From the NCBI RefSeq assembly GCF_000182645.1, contig NZ_ACQA01000002.1, positions 248,001 through 312,000 on the forward strand: DNA of 64,000 nt. Reading direction: 5' to 3'. Source of the DNA: Brucella intermedia LMG 3301. GTDB taxonomy: Bacteria > Pseudomonadota > Alphaproteobacteria > Rhizobiales > Rhizobiaceae. Shown here in pieces: positions 10,058 through 16,610 of the stretch (position 1 is the stretch's first letter; the number at the start of each line of letters is the position of its first letter). The position numbers and the translations under genes were made by a program. A model generated the notes under the pieces. That model was given only the letters and a program-made list of their open reading frames with translations, was not told the DNA's origin and ran no database searches.

Positions 10058-10192
10058 CCAGAAATGAGAACGCCCACTGCACTGGGAGGAGGAGTGTGCA
10101 GTGGGCGAATCTATAAAGCGCGATTGGGAGGAGGAGTATCGCGCTTTGGGTCCGGTTTTTGGGAGGAGGAGTAAAACCGAACAAGCCCAAAA
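10058..10192 (-). ncRNA. alpha-r14-like small RNA with three anti-Shine-Dalgarno hairpin loops (copy 1)
   Basis: Read on the minus strand, three consecutive perfect hairpins (10153-10179, 10115-10147, 10071-10107) each present the identical loop ACTCCTCCTCCCA. The stems are unrelated in sequence (CGGTTTT, AAAGCGCGAT, CGCCCACTGCAC), so the loop is what is conserved. This is the layout of the alphaproteobacterial alpha-r14 family (NfeR1 of Sinorhizobium), trans-acting RNAs whose CCUCCUCCC motifs pair with ribosome-binding sites of target mRNAs. The third hairpin is followed by a modest T-rich end (GTTCTCATTTCT). The 5' end is estimated; only the hairpins are directly seen. Confidence 0.85.
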
Positions 10193-10221
10193 TAGGAATA
10201 CGGCGTGCCGGTTACAAGGGG

Positions 10222-10244
10222 CAAGCTTGCAATGCAGATATGCA
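10222..10244 (-). promoter_or_regulatory. 23-bp conserved box upstream of sRNA copy 1
   Basis: On the minus strand this reads TGCATATC, T, GCATTGCAAGCTTG; 21 of 23 positions match the box at 10713-10735. It ends 42 bp before the first hairpin of the sRNA, about the same distance as in the other copy. CTTG at its 3' end could serve as a -35 element, with TATTCCTATTTT downstream as an approximate -10. It is either the sRNA promoter or an activator site; which one cannot be told from sequence. Confidence 0.6.
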
Positions 10245-10256
10245 TTTTTGGGTAGC

Positions 10257-10350
10257 TAAAAAGAAACCGCCCCGCAGCGGTCTAGCGCGCTGGGGCGGTA
10301 CTCCCTCCTCCAAGTGAGAGGAACAATAACTCCGCTTATGGAGAAAGCAA
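10257..10350 (-). ncRNA. Candidate small RNA ending in a strong intrinsic terminator (partner of copy 1)
   Basis: The minus strand carries ACCGCCCC...GGGGCGGT (stem 10266-10299) followed by TTTCTTTTTT, a textbook Rho-independent terminator with no protein gene upstream of it. Just before the stem lies GGAGGAGGGAG (10302-10312), complementary to the CUCCUCC loops of the neighbouring sRNAs, with no start codon after it. TATATT at 10358-10363 could be a -10 element, giving an RNA of roughly 95 nt. A closely similar terminator exists in mirror orientation at 10659-10698. The 5' end is a guess. Confidence 0.5.
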
Positions 10351-10370
10351 CCCCTTAATATAACTACACG

Positions 10371-10392
10371 ATTTTCAGAAAATACTGAAAAT
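10371..10392. promoter_or_regulatory. Perfect 8-bp inverted repeat upstream of the minus-strand candidate sRNA
   Basis: ATTTTCAG and CTGAAAAT are separated by six bases (AAAATA). The repeat lies just upstream of the TATATT box, in the -35 region of the minus-strand transcript that ends at 10257, so it looks like an operator. No equivalent is seen upstream of the mirrored plus-strand unit. Confidence 0.4.
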
Positions 10393-10599
10393 TATGTACG
10401 GTTAGTAAATCGGTCGGGACTCAAAATGAGCGGTGGGAAAGCAGTCACAACGACATTGCAGTGCGTTTTATGCGAATCTTGTTGATGTGCTTGGATGGCC
10501 GATCGCAGGGAATTGTTCGGAAAGACAAGTGGCCTCAACCTCCGGGCGATATTGTTCACGGGTTTTCTAACAATGGTGCAAATTGCCTATTTATTTTTT

Positions 10600-10698
10600 T
10601 CAAAGCTGTGATTAAGTTCCACCATCTTCTTCGATTGGGGGCTTTCGAGGGAGATACGCCGCCTCAGCGCGTTCAGTCGCCGCGGGGCGGTTTTTGTT
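10600..10698 (+). ncRNA. Candidate small RNA ending in an intrinsic terminator (partner of copy 2)
   Basis: A terminator stem CCGCCTC...GGGGCGG (10659-10690) is followed by TTTTTGTTT. The stem region is homologous to the minus-strand terminator at 10257-10299 (shared pattern CCGCC-TCAGCGCG-CGGGGCGGTTT). GAGGGAG precedes the stem, corresponding to GGAGGAGGGAG of the other copy. No protein frame with a convincing RBS is present upstream. The 5' end is estimated from an AT-rich stretch near 10586-10600. Confidence 0.45.
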
Positions 10699-10712
10699 TG
10701 GGGGGTGGAAAG

Positions 10713-10735
10713 TGCATATCAGCAATGCAAGCTTG
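10713..10735 (+). promoter_or_regulatory. 23-bp conserved box upstream of sRNA copy 2
   Basis: TGCATATC, A, GCAATGCAAGCTTG: the plus-strand counterpart of the box at 10222-10244, differing at only two positions. It lies 14 bp after the preceding terminator and 45 bp before the first sRNA hairpin. With CTTGTTG as -35, GATTAT at about 10760 is well placed as a -10, giving a start near 10768. Confidence 0.6.
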
Positions 10736-10767
10736 TTGATTGAGTGGGCGGGGCGAAGGGATTATTG

Positions 10768-10892
10768 AATATCCGTCCTGGCTTGCTCCTCCTCCCAAAA
10801 GCCGGGGCCGAGCGCGATACTCCTCTTCCCAATCGCGCTTACTGATCAAGCCCGCAACGCTCACCTCCTCCCGAGCCTTGCGGGCTTTTCTG
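10768..10892 (+). ncRNA. alpha-r14-like small RNA with three anti-Shine-Dalgarno hairpin loops (copy 2)
   Basis: The plus strand has three hairpins: 10780-10803 (GGCTT stem, loop with CTCCTCCTCCC), 10811-10839 (AGCGCGAT stem, loop ACTCCTCTTCCC, one base diverged) and 10848-10887 (AAGCCCGCAA stem, loop with CCTCCTCCC) followed by TTTT. The third is a good Rho-independent terminator. Length (~125 nt), three stems and C/U-rich aSD loops match the alpha-r14 family. Its second stem AGCGCGAT is nearly the same as the second stem of copy 1, showing shared ancestry. Expected role: Hfq-linked or direct repression of many mRNAs by pairing with their SD regions. Confidence 0.88.
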
Positions 10893-10991
10893 TATCTTAG
10901 TCACGTAATTTTTCAGGCTGGAATGTATTGTTAGTTCCAGAATCGCAGCTAACGTTCCATTTTCATGGTGCGTGCACTCCTGAGAGCTCGC

Positions 10992-11032
10992 CCGCCTCGC
11001 GCCCCTAAGCCCCCCGCCCAAACGCGAGGCGG
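10992..11032 (+). terminator. GC-rich hairpin downstream of sRNA copy 2
   Basis: A perfect 10-bp stem, CCGCCTCGCG with CGCGAGGCGG, encloses a C-rich 21-base loop and is followed by TTCCTTT on the plus strand. It may end another short transcript starting after 10893, or be a palindromic repeat unit. A second small stem, GGTTCC with GGAACC, follows at 11031-11050. Confidence 0.35.
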
Positions 11033-11039
11033 TTCCTTT

Positions 11040-11718
11040 GAGCGGGAACCTTCTCATAGCTTTATATTCCAGCGCATCTGGAAGAAGTTATTTCCAGCTG
11101 AAGTAGGCTGAGACAAACCGCGTCCGAAAGTCTGCGTTTTTCCGGCGGCTCATGCCCATTTCTGCACGCATTCCATCGCTCGGAAAAACGGAGGCACGTG
11201 CTTTATGTTGCGTATTGCTTCCGAAATTCTGAAGTTGGTCTGCTGAGAGAGGAACACCTCTTTACTTTTGTGTGGTGTGAAATAACTAAAATACACTTCG
11301 AAAACTGACGGATGAAGTTTCAACAATTCAGTCGGTGTGCAAGTTTTTCTGTTCATTTGGCTAAATAAAATATATTATAAATTTATAATACATTACGTAG
11401 CGTCACTTTTGATTGAAATTTAAGTTTATATTTTTCTGCATTGTCTTCTGTGGACGGTCGAAGAAACGTCAATTATCGCCCCAATTATCCGTTTACAATC
11501 AGGAGAAGGCTGAGTCGCTTTCGTTCTTGAGGCGCCTCTGGCTGTTCGAGCGGGCATGATGTTGCGTTCTGTGCCTGATGCGGATTCCCTGCGGATAGTT
11601 ATTCTCTGATCGTCGGAAAGGAACGGATTCTCCAACTCAAGGAACCGTTCAAGCCCCGGAAATTAACCATCTGTTAACCATTGCGCATATAGACCGGATA
11701 AACTGTTTTTTAACCAAG
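11040..11718. other. Protein-poor, AT-enriched stretch before minC
   Basis: No convincing gene is seen in this ~680-bp stretch. Base composition drops well below the surroundings, most strongly near 11350-11440, which holds an 18-bp perfect palindrome TATTATAAATTTATAATA at 11373-11390. Short frames on the minus strand (11150-11356 and 11426-11635) lack ribosome-binding sites and recognisable domains. The last ~100 bp presumably contain the minCDE promoter. Confidence 0.6.
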
Positions 11719-12447
11719 ATGAATCAAGTGCTAACACAGTCTCGTCCAATCCGCCTGAAAGGAAGGTCCTTTCTGGCGCTGGTCCTTTCGCCTGAATTGC
11801 CGCTCGATGGCTGGCTCGACAAGCTGGACGATCTTGCAGCGCGTTCGGTTGGGTTCTTTCTCAATCGTCCGATCGTTCTCGATCTTGAAAATGTAACGAT
11901 CGAGCGCCCGCAACTGGTGCAATTGCTTGAGGATCTGGTTAGCCGCGGCGTCTGGATCACTGGTTTCGAAAATGCACGGCCTTCGCTCCTCGGTCCCGGC
12001 ATGCCGCCGGCGATGCGGGGCGGACAGCCTGCAGCCGATTTCGATCCGGAGATCGCGGAATCGAAACCGAAGGAACGCGCGCCGGCTGCGCCAGCATCGG
12101 TGCAACTGGTCAAGGCTGTACCATCCATGGTCGTCACCGAGCCGGTCCGGTCGGGGCAGTCGATCTATTTTCCAGATGGCGATGTGACGATTGTCGGTTC
12201 TGTTGCATCCGGAGCGGAAGTGGTGGCTGGCGGATCGATCCACGTCTATGGCGCATTGCGCGGCCGCGCGATGGCGGGAACAGCCGGAAACGCCGATGCG
12301 CGCATTTTCTGCCGCAAGATGGAAGCCGAGCTTGTCGCTATCGACGGCCTCTACAAGACGGCGGAAGACATGGAAAGCAGATTGCGCGGACAGGCTGTAC
12401 AGCTGTGGCTCGACGGCGACTATATGATGGCCGAAACGCTGGGCTAG
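11719..12447 (+). CDS. minC: Septum site-determining protein MinC
   Basis: MinC inhibits FtsZ ring formation away from midcell and is recruited to the membrane by MinD. The 242-residue protein has a weakly conserved N-terminal FtsZ-inhibitory domain (to about residue 100), a proline/alanine-rich linker (about 110-140), and a C-terminal beta-helical domain marked by SIYFPDGDVTIVGSVASGAE and GGSIHVYGALRGRAMAG, followed by ARIFCRKMEAELVAI. It is first in minCDE, 147 bp before minD. The ATG at 11719 has only a weak RBS. Length and domains are normal for alphaproteobacterial MinC. Confidence 0.95.
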   Translation: MNQVLTQSRPIRLKGRSFLALVLSPELPLDGWLDKLDDLAARSVGFFLNRPIVLDLENVTIERPQLVQLLEDLVSRGVWITGFENARPSLLGPGMPPAMRGGQPAADFDPEIAESKPKERAPAAPASVQLVKAVPSMVVTEPVRSGQSIYFPDGDVTIVGSVASGAEVVAGGSIHVYGALRGRAMAGTAGNADARIFCRKMEAELVAIDGLYKTAEDMESRLRGQAVQLWLDGDYMMAETLG

Positions 12448-12594
12448 CACGTTTCCAACAGGCGAAACGCCTTTTGGGAGCGCAGGTCCCGAACTGATTT
12501 CAGGCACGTTTGAGTGCCGCAAAAGAAAAGCAGAGCATCTCATATCCCGGGTAACGGATGCTCTGGAGGCGCGCGGGAGATACAGGAGACAAAT

Positions 12595-13410
12595 ATGGCA
12601 AAAGTGATTGTTGTAACTTCCGGTAAAGGTGGCGTTGGCAAAACGACATCTACCGCCGCAATCGGCGCCGCGCTGGCGCAACGCGGCGAGAAGACCGTCG
12701 TTATCGATTTCGATGTCGGCCTGCGCAACCTCGACCTCGTCATGGGAGCGGAACGCCGCGTCGTGTTCGATCTGGTCAATGTCATTCAGGGCGATGCAAA
12801 GCTTCCGCAGGCCTTGATCCGCGACAAGCGTCTTGAGACGCTCTATCTGCTGCCGGCTTCGCAGACACGCGACAAGGATAATCTGACCATCGAGGGCGTC
12901 GACCGCGTCATGGAAGACCTCAAGAAGGAGTTCGACTGGATCATTTGCGACAGCCCTGCCGGAATTGAACGCGGTGCCACGCTGGCAATGCGCCATGCAG
13001 ACATGGCGGTGGTCGTCACAAATCCCGAAGTATCGTCGGTGCGTGATTCCGATCGCATTATCGGCCTGCTGGACGCCAAGACGCTCAAGGCCGAGCGTGG
13101 CGAACGTGTGGAAAAACATCTTCTCCTGACCCGTTACGACCCGGTTCGCGCTGAACGCGGCGATATGCTGAAGGTTGAAGACGTTCTGGAAATCCTGTCC
13201 ATCCCGCTTCTGGGCATCATTCCCGAAAGCCAGGACGTTCTGCGGGCCTCCAATATTGGTTCCCCCGTGACGCTTGCCGATCAGCGCAGTGCGCCTGCAT
13301 TGGCTTACCTCGACGCAGCCCGCCGCCTTGCCGGTGAAGAAGTGCCGATGACTGTTCCATCCGAAAAGCGCGGCCTTCTGGGTAAACTTTTCGGAAGGAG
13401 AGCGGCATGA
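12595..13410 (+). CDS. minD: Septum site-determining ATPase MinD
   Basis: MinD is a membrane-associated ParA-type ATPase that carries MinC to the poles and oscillates with MinE. The 271-residue protein starts with the deviant Walker A motif KGGVGKTT (about residues 10-17) and ends with an amphipathic membrane-targeting helix ([10 protein letters not shown]). The ATG at 12595 follows ACAGGAGAC; an upstream in-frame start at 12514 would add 27 residues without family support. Its stop overlaps the minE start (ATGA), so translation is coupled. Confidence 0.97.
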   Translation: MAKVIVVTSGKGGVGKTTSTAAIGAALAQRGEKTVVIDFDVGLRNLDLVMGAERRVVFDLVNVIQGDAKLPQALIRDKRLETLYLLPASQTRDKDNLTIEGVDRVMEDLKKEFDWIICDSPAGIERGATLAMRHADMAVVVTNPEVSSVRDSDRIIGLLDAKTLKAERGERVEKHLLLTRYDPVRAERGDMLKVEDVLEILSIPLLGIIPESQDVLRASNIGSPVTLADQRSAPALAYLDAARRLAGEEVPMTVPSEKRGLLGKLFGRRAA

Positions 13411-13676
13411 GCCTGTTTCGTTTCTTCAGCAAACCTGCTTCCGCGCCACAAGCGCGCGAACGGTTGCAGGTTCTGCTCGCCCATGAAAGGGCATCGCACG
13501 AACATTCCGATCTTGTCGCGGTATTGCGGGAGGAAATCCTTGCCGTCATCGCCAAGCATATCCAGATCGATCGTGACAAGGTCAGCGTGAAAATGGATCG
13601 GGGCGACCAGATGTCGACGCTGGAAGTCGATATCGAGCTTCCACTGAAGACGAAAGCGAAGGTGCGGGCAGCCTGA
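13407..13676 (+). CDS. minE: Cell division topological specificity factor MinE
   Basis: MinE stimulates the MinD ATPase and confines division inhibition to the poles. The 89-residue protein has the N-terminal amphipathic/anti-MinCD region (SLFRFFSK and [11 protein letters not shown]) and the C-terminal dimerisation domain ([13 protein letters not shown], about residues 44-56). It starts within the minD stop codon. Length is typical. Confidence 0.96.
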   Translation: MSLFRFFSKPASAPQARERLQVLLAHERASHEHSDLVAVLREEILAVIAKHIQIDRDKVSVKMDRGDQMSTLEVDIELPLKTKAKVRAA

Positions 13677-13720
13677 CGAACACCGAACTTGCGGATAGCC
13701 AGAAAGATGGAGGGAAAACC

Positions 13721-13891
13721 ATGAACCGCGGTGCACTTCTCACCAGATTGAAGGAGCTTCAGGAGCTTCCAAAGTTTCAGAAGCGGGATATCTGTAGCAT
13801 AAGCGCTTTCTTGCAGCTCGAGGCACTGGCAGAGCACGTCAGGGTCTGTGAAGAGGCAGCAGGTGTCGCGCAAACGGGGCAGGATCATTGA
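13721..13891 (+). CDS. Small 56-residue protein of unknown function downstream of minE
   Basis: This short frame encodes MNRGALLTRLKELQELPKFQ and 36 more residues, helical and leucine-rich, with two cysteines. It has a strong ribosome-binding site (GGAGGG, 8 bases before the ATG) and ends inside a clean intrinsic terminator, so it looks like the last gene of the min operon, 44 bp after minE. No domain is recognised. Coding potential rests on the RBS, spacing and terminator; it may be a min-linked accessory protein. Confidence 0.55.
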   Translation: MNRGALLTRLKELQELPKFQKRDICSISAFLQLEALAEHVRVCEEAAGVAQTGQDH

Positions 13892-13903
13892 TCCTGCCTT
13901 TTT
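13878..13903 (+). terminator. Intrinsic terminator of the min operon
   Basis: GGCAGGAT and ATCCTGCC pair around CATTG and are followed by TTTTT. The stop codon of the 56-residue frame lies at the loop/stem junction, so translation termination and transcription termination sit together. Confidence 0.8.
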
Positions 13904-13975
13904 CTTGTTGTTCGCTTGGGCGATAGACAGCTCTTCGGAAAGCCAGCCGGAAGAGCGCGCCGGATATTCGCGCCT

Positions 13976-14059
13976 TCACGGCACGGCAAAGAACATCTGC
14001 AAATAGCAGCCGAGGAAAACAAGGGCGATCAGCGCCGCGATGAGGAACAGGAGCTTCAT
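13976..14059 (-). CDS. Possible 27-residue single-pass membrane peptide
   Basis: The minus strand encodes MKLLFLIAALIALVFLGCYL plus seven residues ending in FAVP, an almost purely hydrophobic peptide with a positive residue at the start, as in small inner-membrane proteins. There is only a weak purine stretch (GAAGA) before the ATG, and it sits alone in a 288-bp gap between the min operon and lysG. Without conservation data this could be chance. Confidence 0.3.
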   Translation of the reverse strand: MKLLFLIAALIALVFLGCYLQMFFAVP

Positions 14060-14179
14060 TCTTCATGCATCGCTCAATCGCTGTTCACGTTCAAGAAAAC
14101 AGATGGTGATTGACCGAAGGGTAAGGAAAAGCCTTGTCTGGTTTCTCGCCTTGCGACAGCGCGCCCGGTTGGATGGCAG

Positions 14180-15091
14180 TCATTTTTGAGGAAGGGGCGC
14201 AAGTTCCCGGCGCGCTGTCGTGAGGACGGTCTGCGTCAATCCTGCAAGTCGGTCGGCCGCCAGGCGGTTCACTTGCCAGAACAAGGGAATATCCAGAGCC
14301 GTATCGGGGATTAGCTCAACCAGCCGCCCGGCTTTCAGATGCTCGCCGACCAATTGCACCGGGTTCATCCCCCATCCCATGCCTGACAGGCTTGCATCGA
14401 CGAAGGCCTGCGTCGAGGGAAGCCAATGCGTCGGGCAAGTCATATCGGTTCCGAGAACAGAACGGACCCAGCGATCCTGCAATCTGTCCTTTTGGTTAAA
14501 TGTCAGCGCGGGGGCCTTGGCAATCGCATCGCGGGTTACTCCGTCGGGAAAATACCGGGTGATGAAATCCGGCGATGCTGTGGCGCGATAGCGAAGAGTA
14601 CCAAGCGGGGTGAGACGGCAGCCTTGCACGGGTTTGGGCAGGGAAGTGACAGCGGCGACGACGCGTCCCCGTTGCAGCCATTCGGCGGTGTGATCCTGGT
14701 CATCGACGGCAATGTTGAAGAGATAATCCGATGCGGTGCTGAAATGCGAAATCGCATTCAGAAACCAGGTGCCAAGGCTATCGGCGTTGGTGGCTATATG
14801 AAGCGTAACGCGCTGAGCACTATTCTCGCTGCCGGACAGTCCTGGCAATTCCGCCAGAAGCTCTCGTTCGAGCATGCCGACCTGCTCGATGTGACGGCAT
14901 AGCCAATCACCCTTTTCAGTTGCCGTGCAGGGCGTTCCCCGCTCAATCAGGACCGCGCCCAGCCGCTCTTCCAGATGTTTGACGCGCTGGGAGATCGCAG
15001 ACGGCGTAACACTCAAAGCACGTGCGGCTTTTTCAAAGCTGCCTGTCTGCACTACCATTGCCACTGCTCTCAGAGCAGAATAGTCGATCAT
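14180..15091 (-). CDS. lysG: LysR-type regulator, ArgP/LysG family
   Basis: The 303-residue protein has an N-terminal winged HTH (about residues 3-60; FEKAARALSVTPSAISQRVKHLEERLG) and a C-terminal effector-binding domain. It is divergent from a LysE-type exporter, the classic lysG-lysE arrangement in which the regulator senses basic amino acids and activates export. The ATG at 15091 is used; an upstream in-frame start at 15187 would overlap the lysE start and is not supported. The ArgP alternative name depends on orthology. Confidence 0.88.
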   Translation of the reverse strand: MIDYSALRAVAMVVQTGSFEKAARALSVTPSAISQRVKHLEERLGAVLIERGTPCTATEKGDWLCRHIEQVGMLERELLAELPGLSGSENSAQRVTLHIATNADSLGTWFLNAISHFSTASDYLFNIAVDDQDHTAEWLQRGRVVAAVTSLPKPVQGCRLTPLGTLRYRATASPDFITRYFPDGVTRDAIAKAPALTFNQKDRLQDRWVRSVLGTDMTCPTHWLPSTQAFVDASLSGMGWGMNPVQLVGEHLKAGRLVELIPDTALDIPLFWQVNRLAADRLAGLTQTVLTTARRELAPLPQK

Positions 15092-15185
15092 TAGGTTTCC
15101 TAAACTGAGTTTATCAGATTTAACTATTCTAATGGGCTTCCGTCCGCTATCCAAGGGCCAACTTACTCCCAGATGGCGACCACTC
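15092..15185. promoter_or_regulatory. Divergent lysG-lysE promoter region
   Basis: This 94-bp interval separates the two start codons. It is AT-rich near lysG and contains TTAGGTTTCCTAA (15091-15103), a near-palindrome with the T-N11-A spacing expected of a LysR-type operator. Start sites are not defined. Confidence 0.45.
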
Positions 15186-15794
15186 ATGAATCCTTCCGTC
15201 TACGTCACCGGCCTCACCATGGGCCTCAGCCTGATTGTTGCTATTGGCGCGCAAAACGCCTTCGTGTTGCGGCAGGGATTGCGGGATGAGCATGTGTTTG
15301 CTGTCAGTCTCGTTTGCGCCATATCGGATGCCATATTGATCCTTATTGGCGTGACGAGCTTCCAGAAGATCGCTGCCATCATGCCGGCGCTCGATCCCAT
15401 CATGCGATACGGCGGAGCGGCTTTTCTGATCTGGTATGGTGCCCGAAGCCTCCATTCGGCCTTCACATCCTCTGCCGTACTGGCGACGGCGAACGGGGCG
15501 TCCGTAAGCCTGACGAGGACGCTGGCAACCTGTCTGGCGCTGACATGGCTCAATCCGCATGTTTATCTGGACACGGTCGTTCTTCTCGGAACGATCTCCA
15601 CGCAGTTTCCCGGTTTGGAAACATCGTTTGCCGCAGGTGCGATCACTGCGTCTTTCGTGTTCTTCTTTTCGCTCGGTTTCGGTGCCCGCTGGTTGCGCCC
15701 GATTTTCGCCCGTCCATCTTCCTGGCGTATTCTGGAAGGCGTGATTGCACTTACGATGTGGTCAATTGCGCTGAAGCTCGTGATCGGCATGTAA
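15186..15794 (+). CDS. lysE: LysE/ArgO family amino-acid exporter
   Basis: This 202-residue inner-membrane protein has about six hydrophobic helices and the family signature GAQNAFVLRQGL near residue 22, plus the conserved LNPHVYLD near residue 122. LysE/ArgO exports lysine and arginine, protecting against excess from peptide uptake. The ATG at 15186 agrees with the family N-terminus. The gene is followed by an intrinsic terminator and is expected to be activated by the divergent LysG. Confidence 0.9.
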   Translation: MNPSVYVTGLTMGLSLIVAIGAQNAFVLRQGLRDEHVFAVSLVCAISDAILILIGVTSFQKIAAIMPALDPIMRYGGAAFLIWYGARSLHSAFTSSAVLATANGASVSLTRTLATCLALTWLNPHVYLDTVVLLGTISTQFPGLETSFAAGAITASFVFFFSLGFGARWLRPIFARPSSWRILEGVIALTMWSIALKLVIGM

Positions 15795-15796
15795 GG

Positions 15797-15832
15797 AAAA
15801 AGCCGGAAGCGATAAACGCATCCGGCTTTTTT
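15797..15832 (+). terminator. Intrinsic terminator after lysE
   Basis: AAAAGCCGGA pairs with TCCGGCTTTT around an A-rich loop, ending in TTTTTT. The A-tract on the other side makes it usable also by the convergent MTHFS-domain gene that ends at 15854. Confidence 0.85.
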
Positions 15833-15853
15833 GAGTTTTCAGTGGGACGTTGT

Positions 15854-16594
15854 CTATAGTCCCATTGCCTTGAGTTCCTGAAGCGGAGGGATCGTCTCGA
15901 ACATGACAGGATCGAGGCGGTCCCAGATGATCCCGCAGGTCGGCTTATGCGGGTCTTTAACCTCTATGGTGCGGGTGGGCGTGAAAATCACGTCCGCAAC
16001 CGTGTCGTAGATATCGGGCGTCAGCTTTTCGGACAGAACCTGACAATCATGCACGACAGCGGCTGCCGGCGTAGCGGCGGTGATGCGACCCAGACGGTAG
16101 AGCATGCCCCATTCGGCATCGAAGAAACCATGCCCCTTGCCGAAACGGACCCCTTCCAGATTGATGGCCCCGGTGCCCGTGACCATGTAGTCGATGACCG
16201 GCAGGGCCGAGATGTCTTTCAGCGTTACCGGCTGCCCGACACGCTCCATGCCGTCAAGCGTTGACGCATAGAGGTAGTGATCCGGCGAAATCAGTTTCGG
16301 ATCGAGAACCCAGAAGCCGCGCCTGATGGAGTAAGTGGTTATCAGAACGGTCTTGCCGTCCTTGAGGGCCTGAAGGCGAAGGCGGTCGAGACAATTGTCG
16401 GGCGTGATGAAGATGAAATCGGCATTCTGATAATAGCGATGGCTGGTCAGGCGGGCGACCGCCTCCTCGCCGCCTTCAAAATCCGCGATGAATTCGCCAA
16501 AGTCGAAATGGAAACGGCTATCCGGAACAGCGACCTTGCGCAACTCGCTCCACACACGTTCGCGAACGGAAGCTTTGTGATCGGTGATTTCCAT
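15854..16594 (-). CDS. MTHFS-domain (5-formyltetrahydrofolate cyclo-ligase-like) protein, paralog 1
   Basis: This 246-residue protein belongs to the 5-FTHF cyclo-ligase superfamily but is a divergent branch like eukaryotic MTHFSD: the usual GxGGGYYDR loop is here RFGKGHGFFDAEW (about residue 150). It is therefore not expected to be the housekeeping cyclo-ligase. It ends the ABC transporter operon. The start at 16594 has AAGGAG five bases upstream; the frame also opens at 16609. A second paralog lies at 19940-20677 at the other end of the same operon, with matching landmarks (TPDN, GM-RGF, FGKGH-FFD, IPPL-EL). Function is unknown. Confidence 0.75.
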   Translation of the reverse strand: MEITDHKASVRERVWSELRKVAVPDSRFHFDFGEFIADFEGGEEAVARLTSHRYYQNADFIFITPDNCLDRLRLQALKDGKTVLITTYSIRRGFWVLDPKLISPDHYLYASTLDGMERVGQPVTLKDISALPVIDYMVTGTGAINLEGVRFGKGHGFFDAEWGMLYRLGRITAATPAAAVVHDCQVLSEKLTPDIYDTVADVIFTPTRTIEVKDPHKPTCGIIWDRLDPVMFETIPPLQELKAMGL

Positions 16595-16610
16595 GGGGAC
16601 TCCTTGCATT

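Noticed and set aside
9949..10077. Upstream extension of the GT-C-like protein to 10077
   Set aside because: It would run through the third hairpin of the minus-strand sRNA and adds a non-conserved leader; ATG at 9948 has a purine-rich RBS.
10461..10739. 92-codon plus-strand frame in the centre of the sRNA locus
   Set aside because: It crosses a strong terminator and the conserved 23-bp box, lacks an RBS and has no domain.
10071..10892. Repeated GGGAGGAGGAG units as a CRISPR-like or tandem repeat array
   Set aside because: Spacing is irregular, each unit is the loop of its own perfect hairpin, and orientation flips between copies; this is an sRNA structure, not an array.
11150..11356. 68-codon minus-strand frame next to an A/T palindrome
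   Set aside because: No ribosome-binding site, no recognised domain, and AT-rich composition; kept as part of a non-coding stretch.
11731..13119. 462-codon minus-strand frame across minC and minD
   Set aside because: Antisense of two firmly identified min genes; residue composition and lack of RBS mark it as a shadow.
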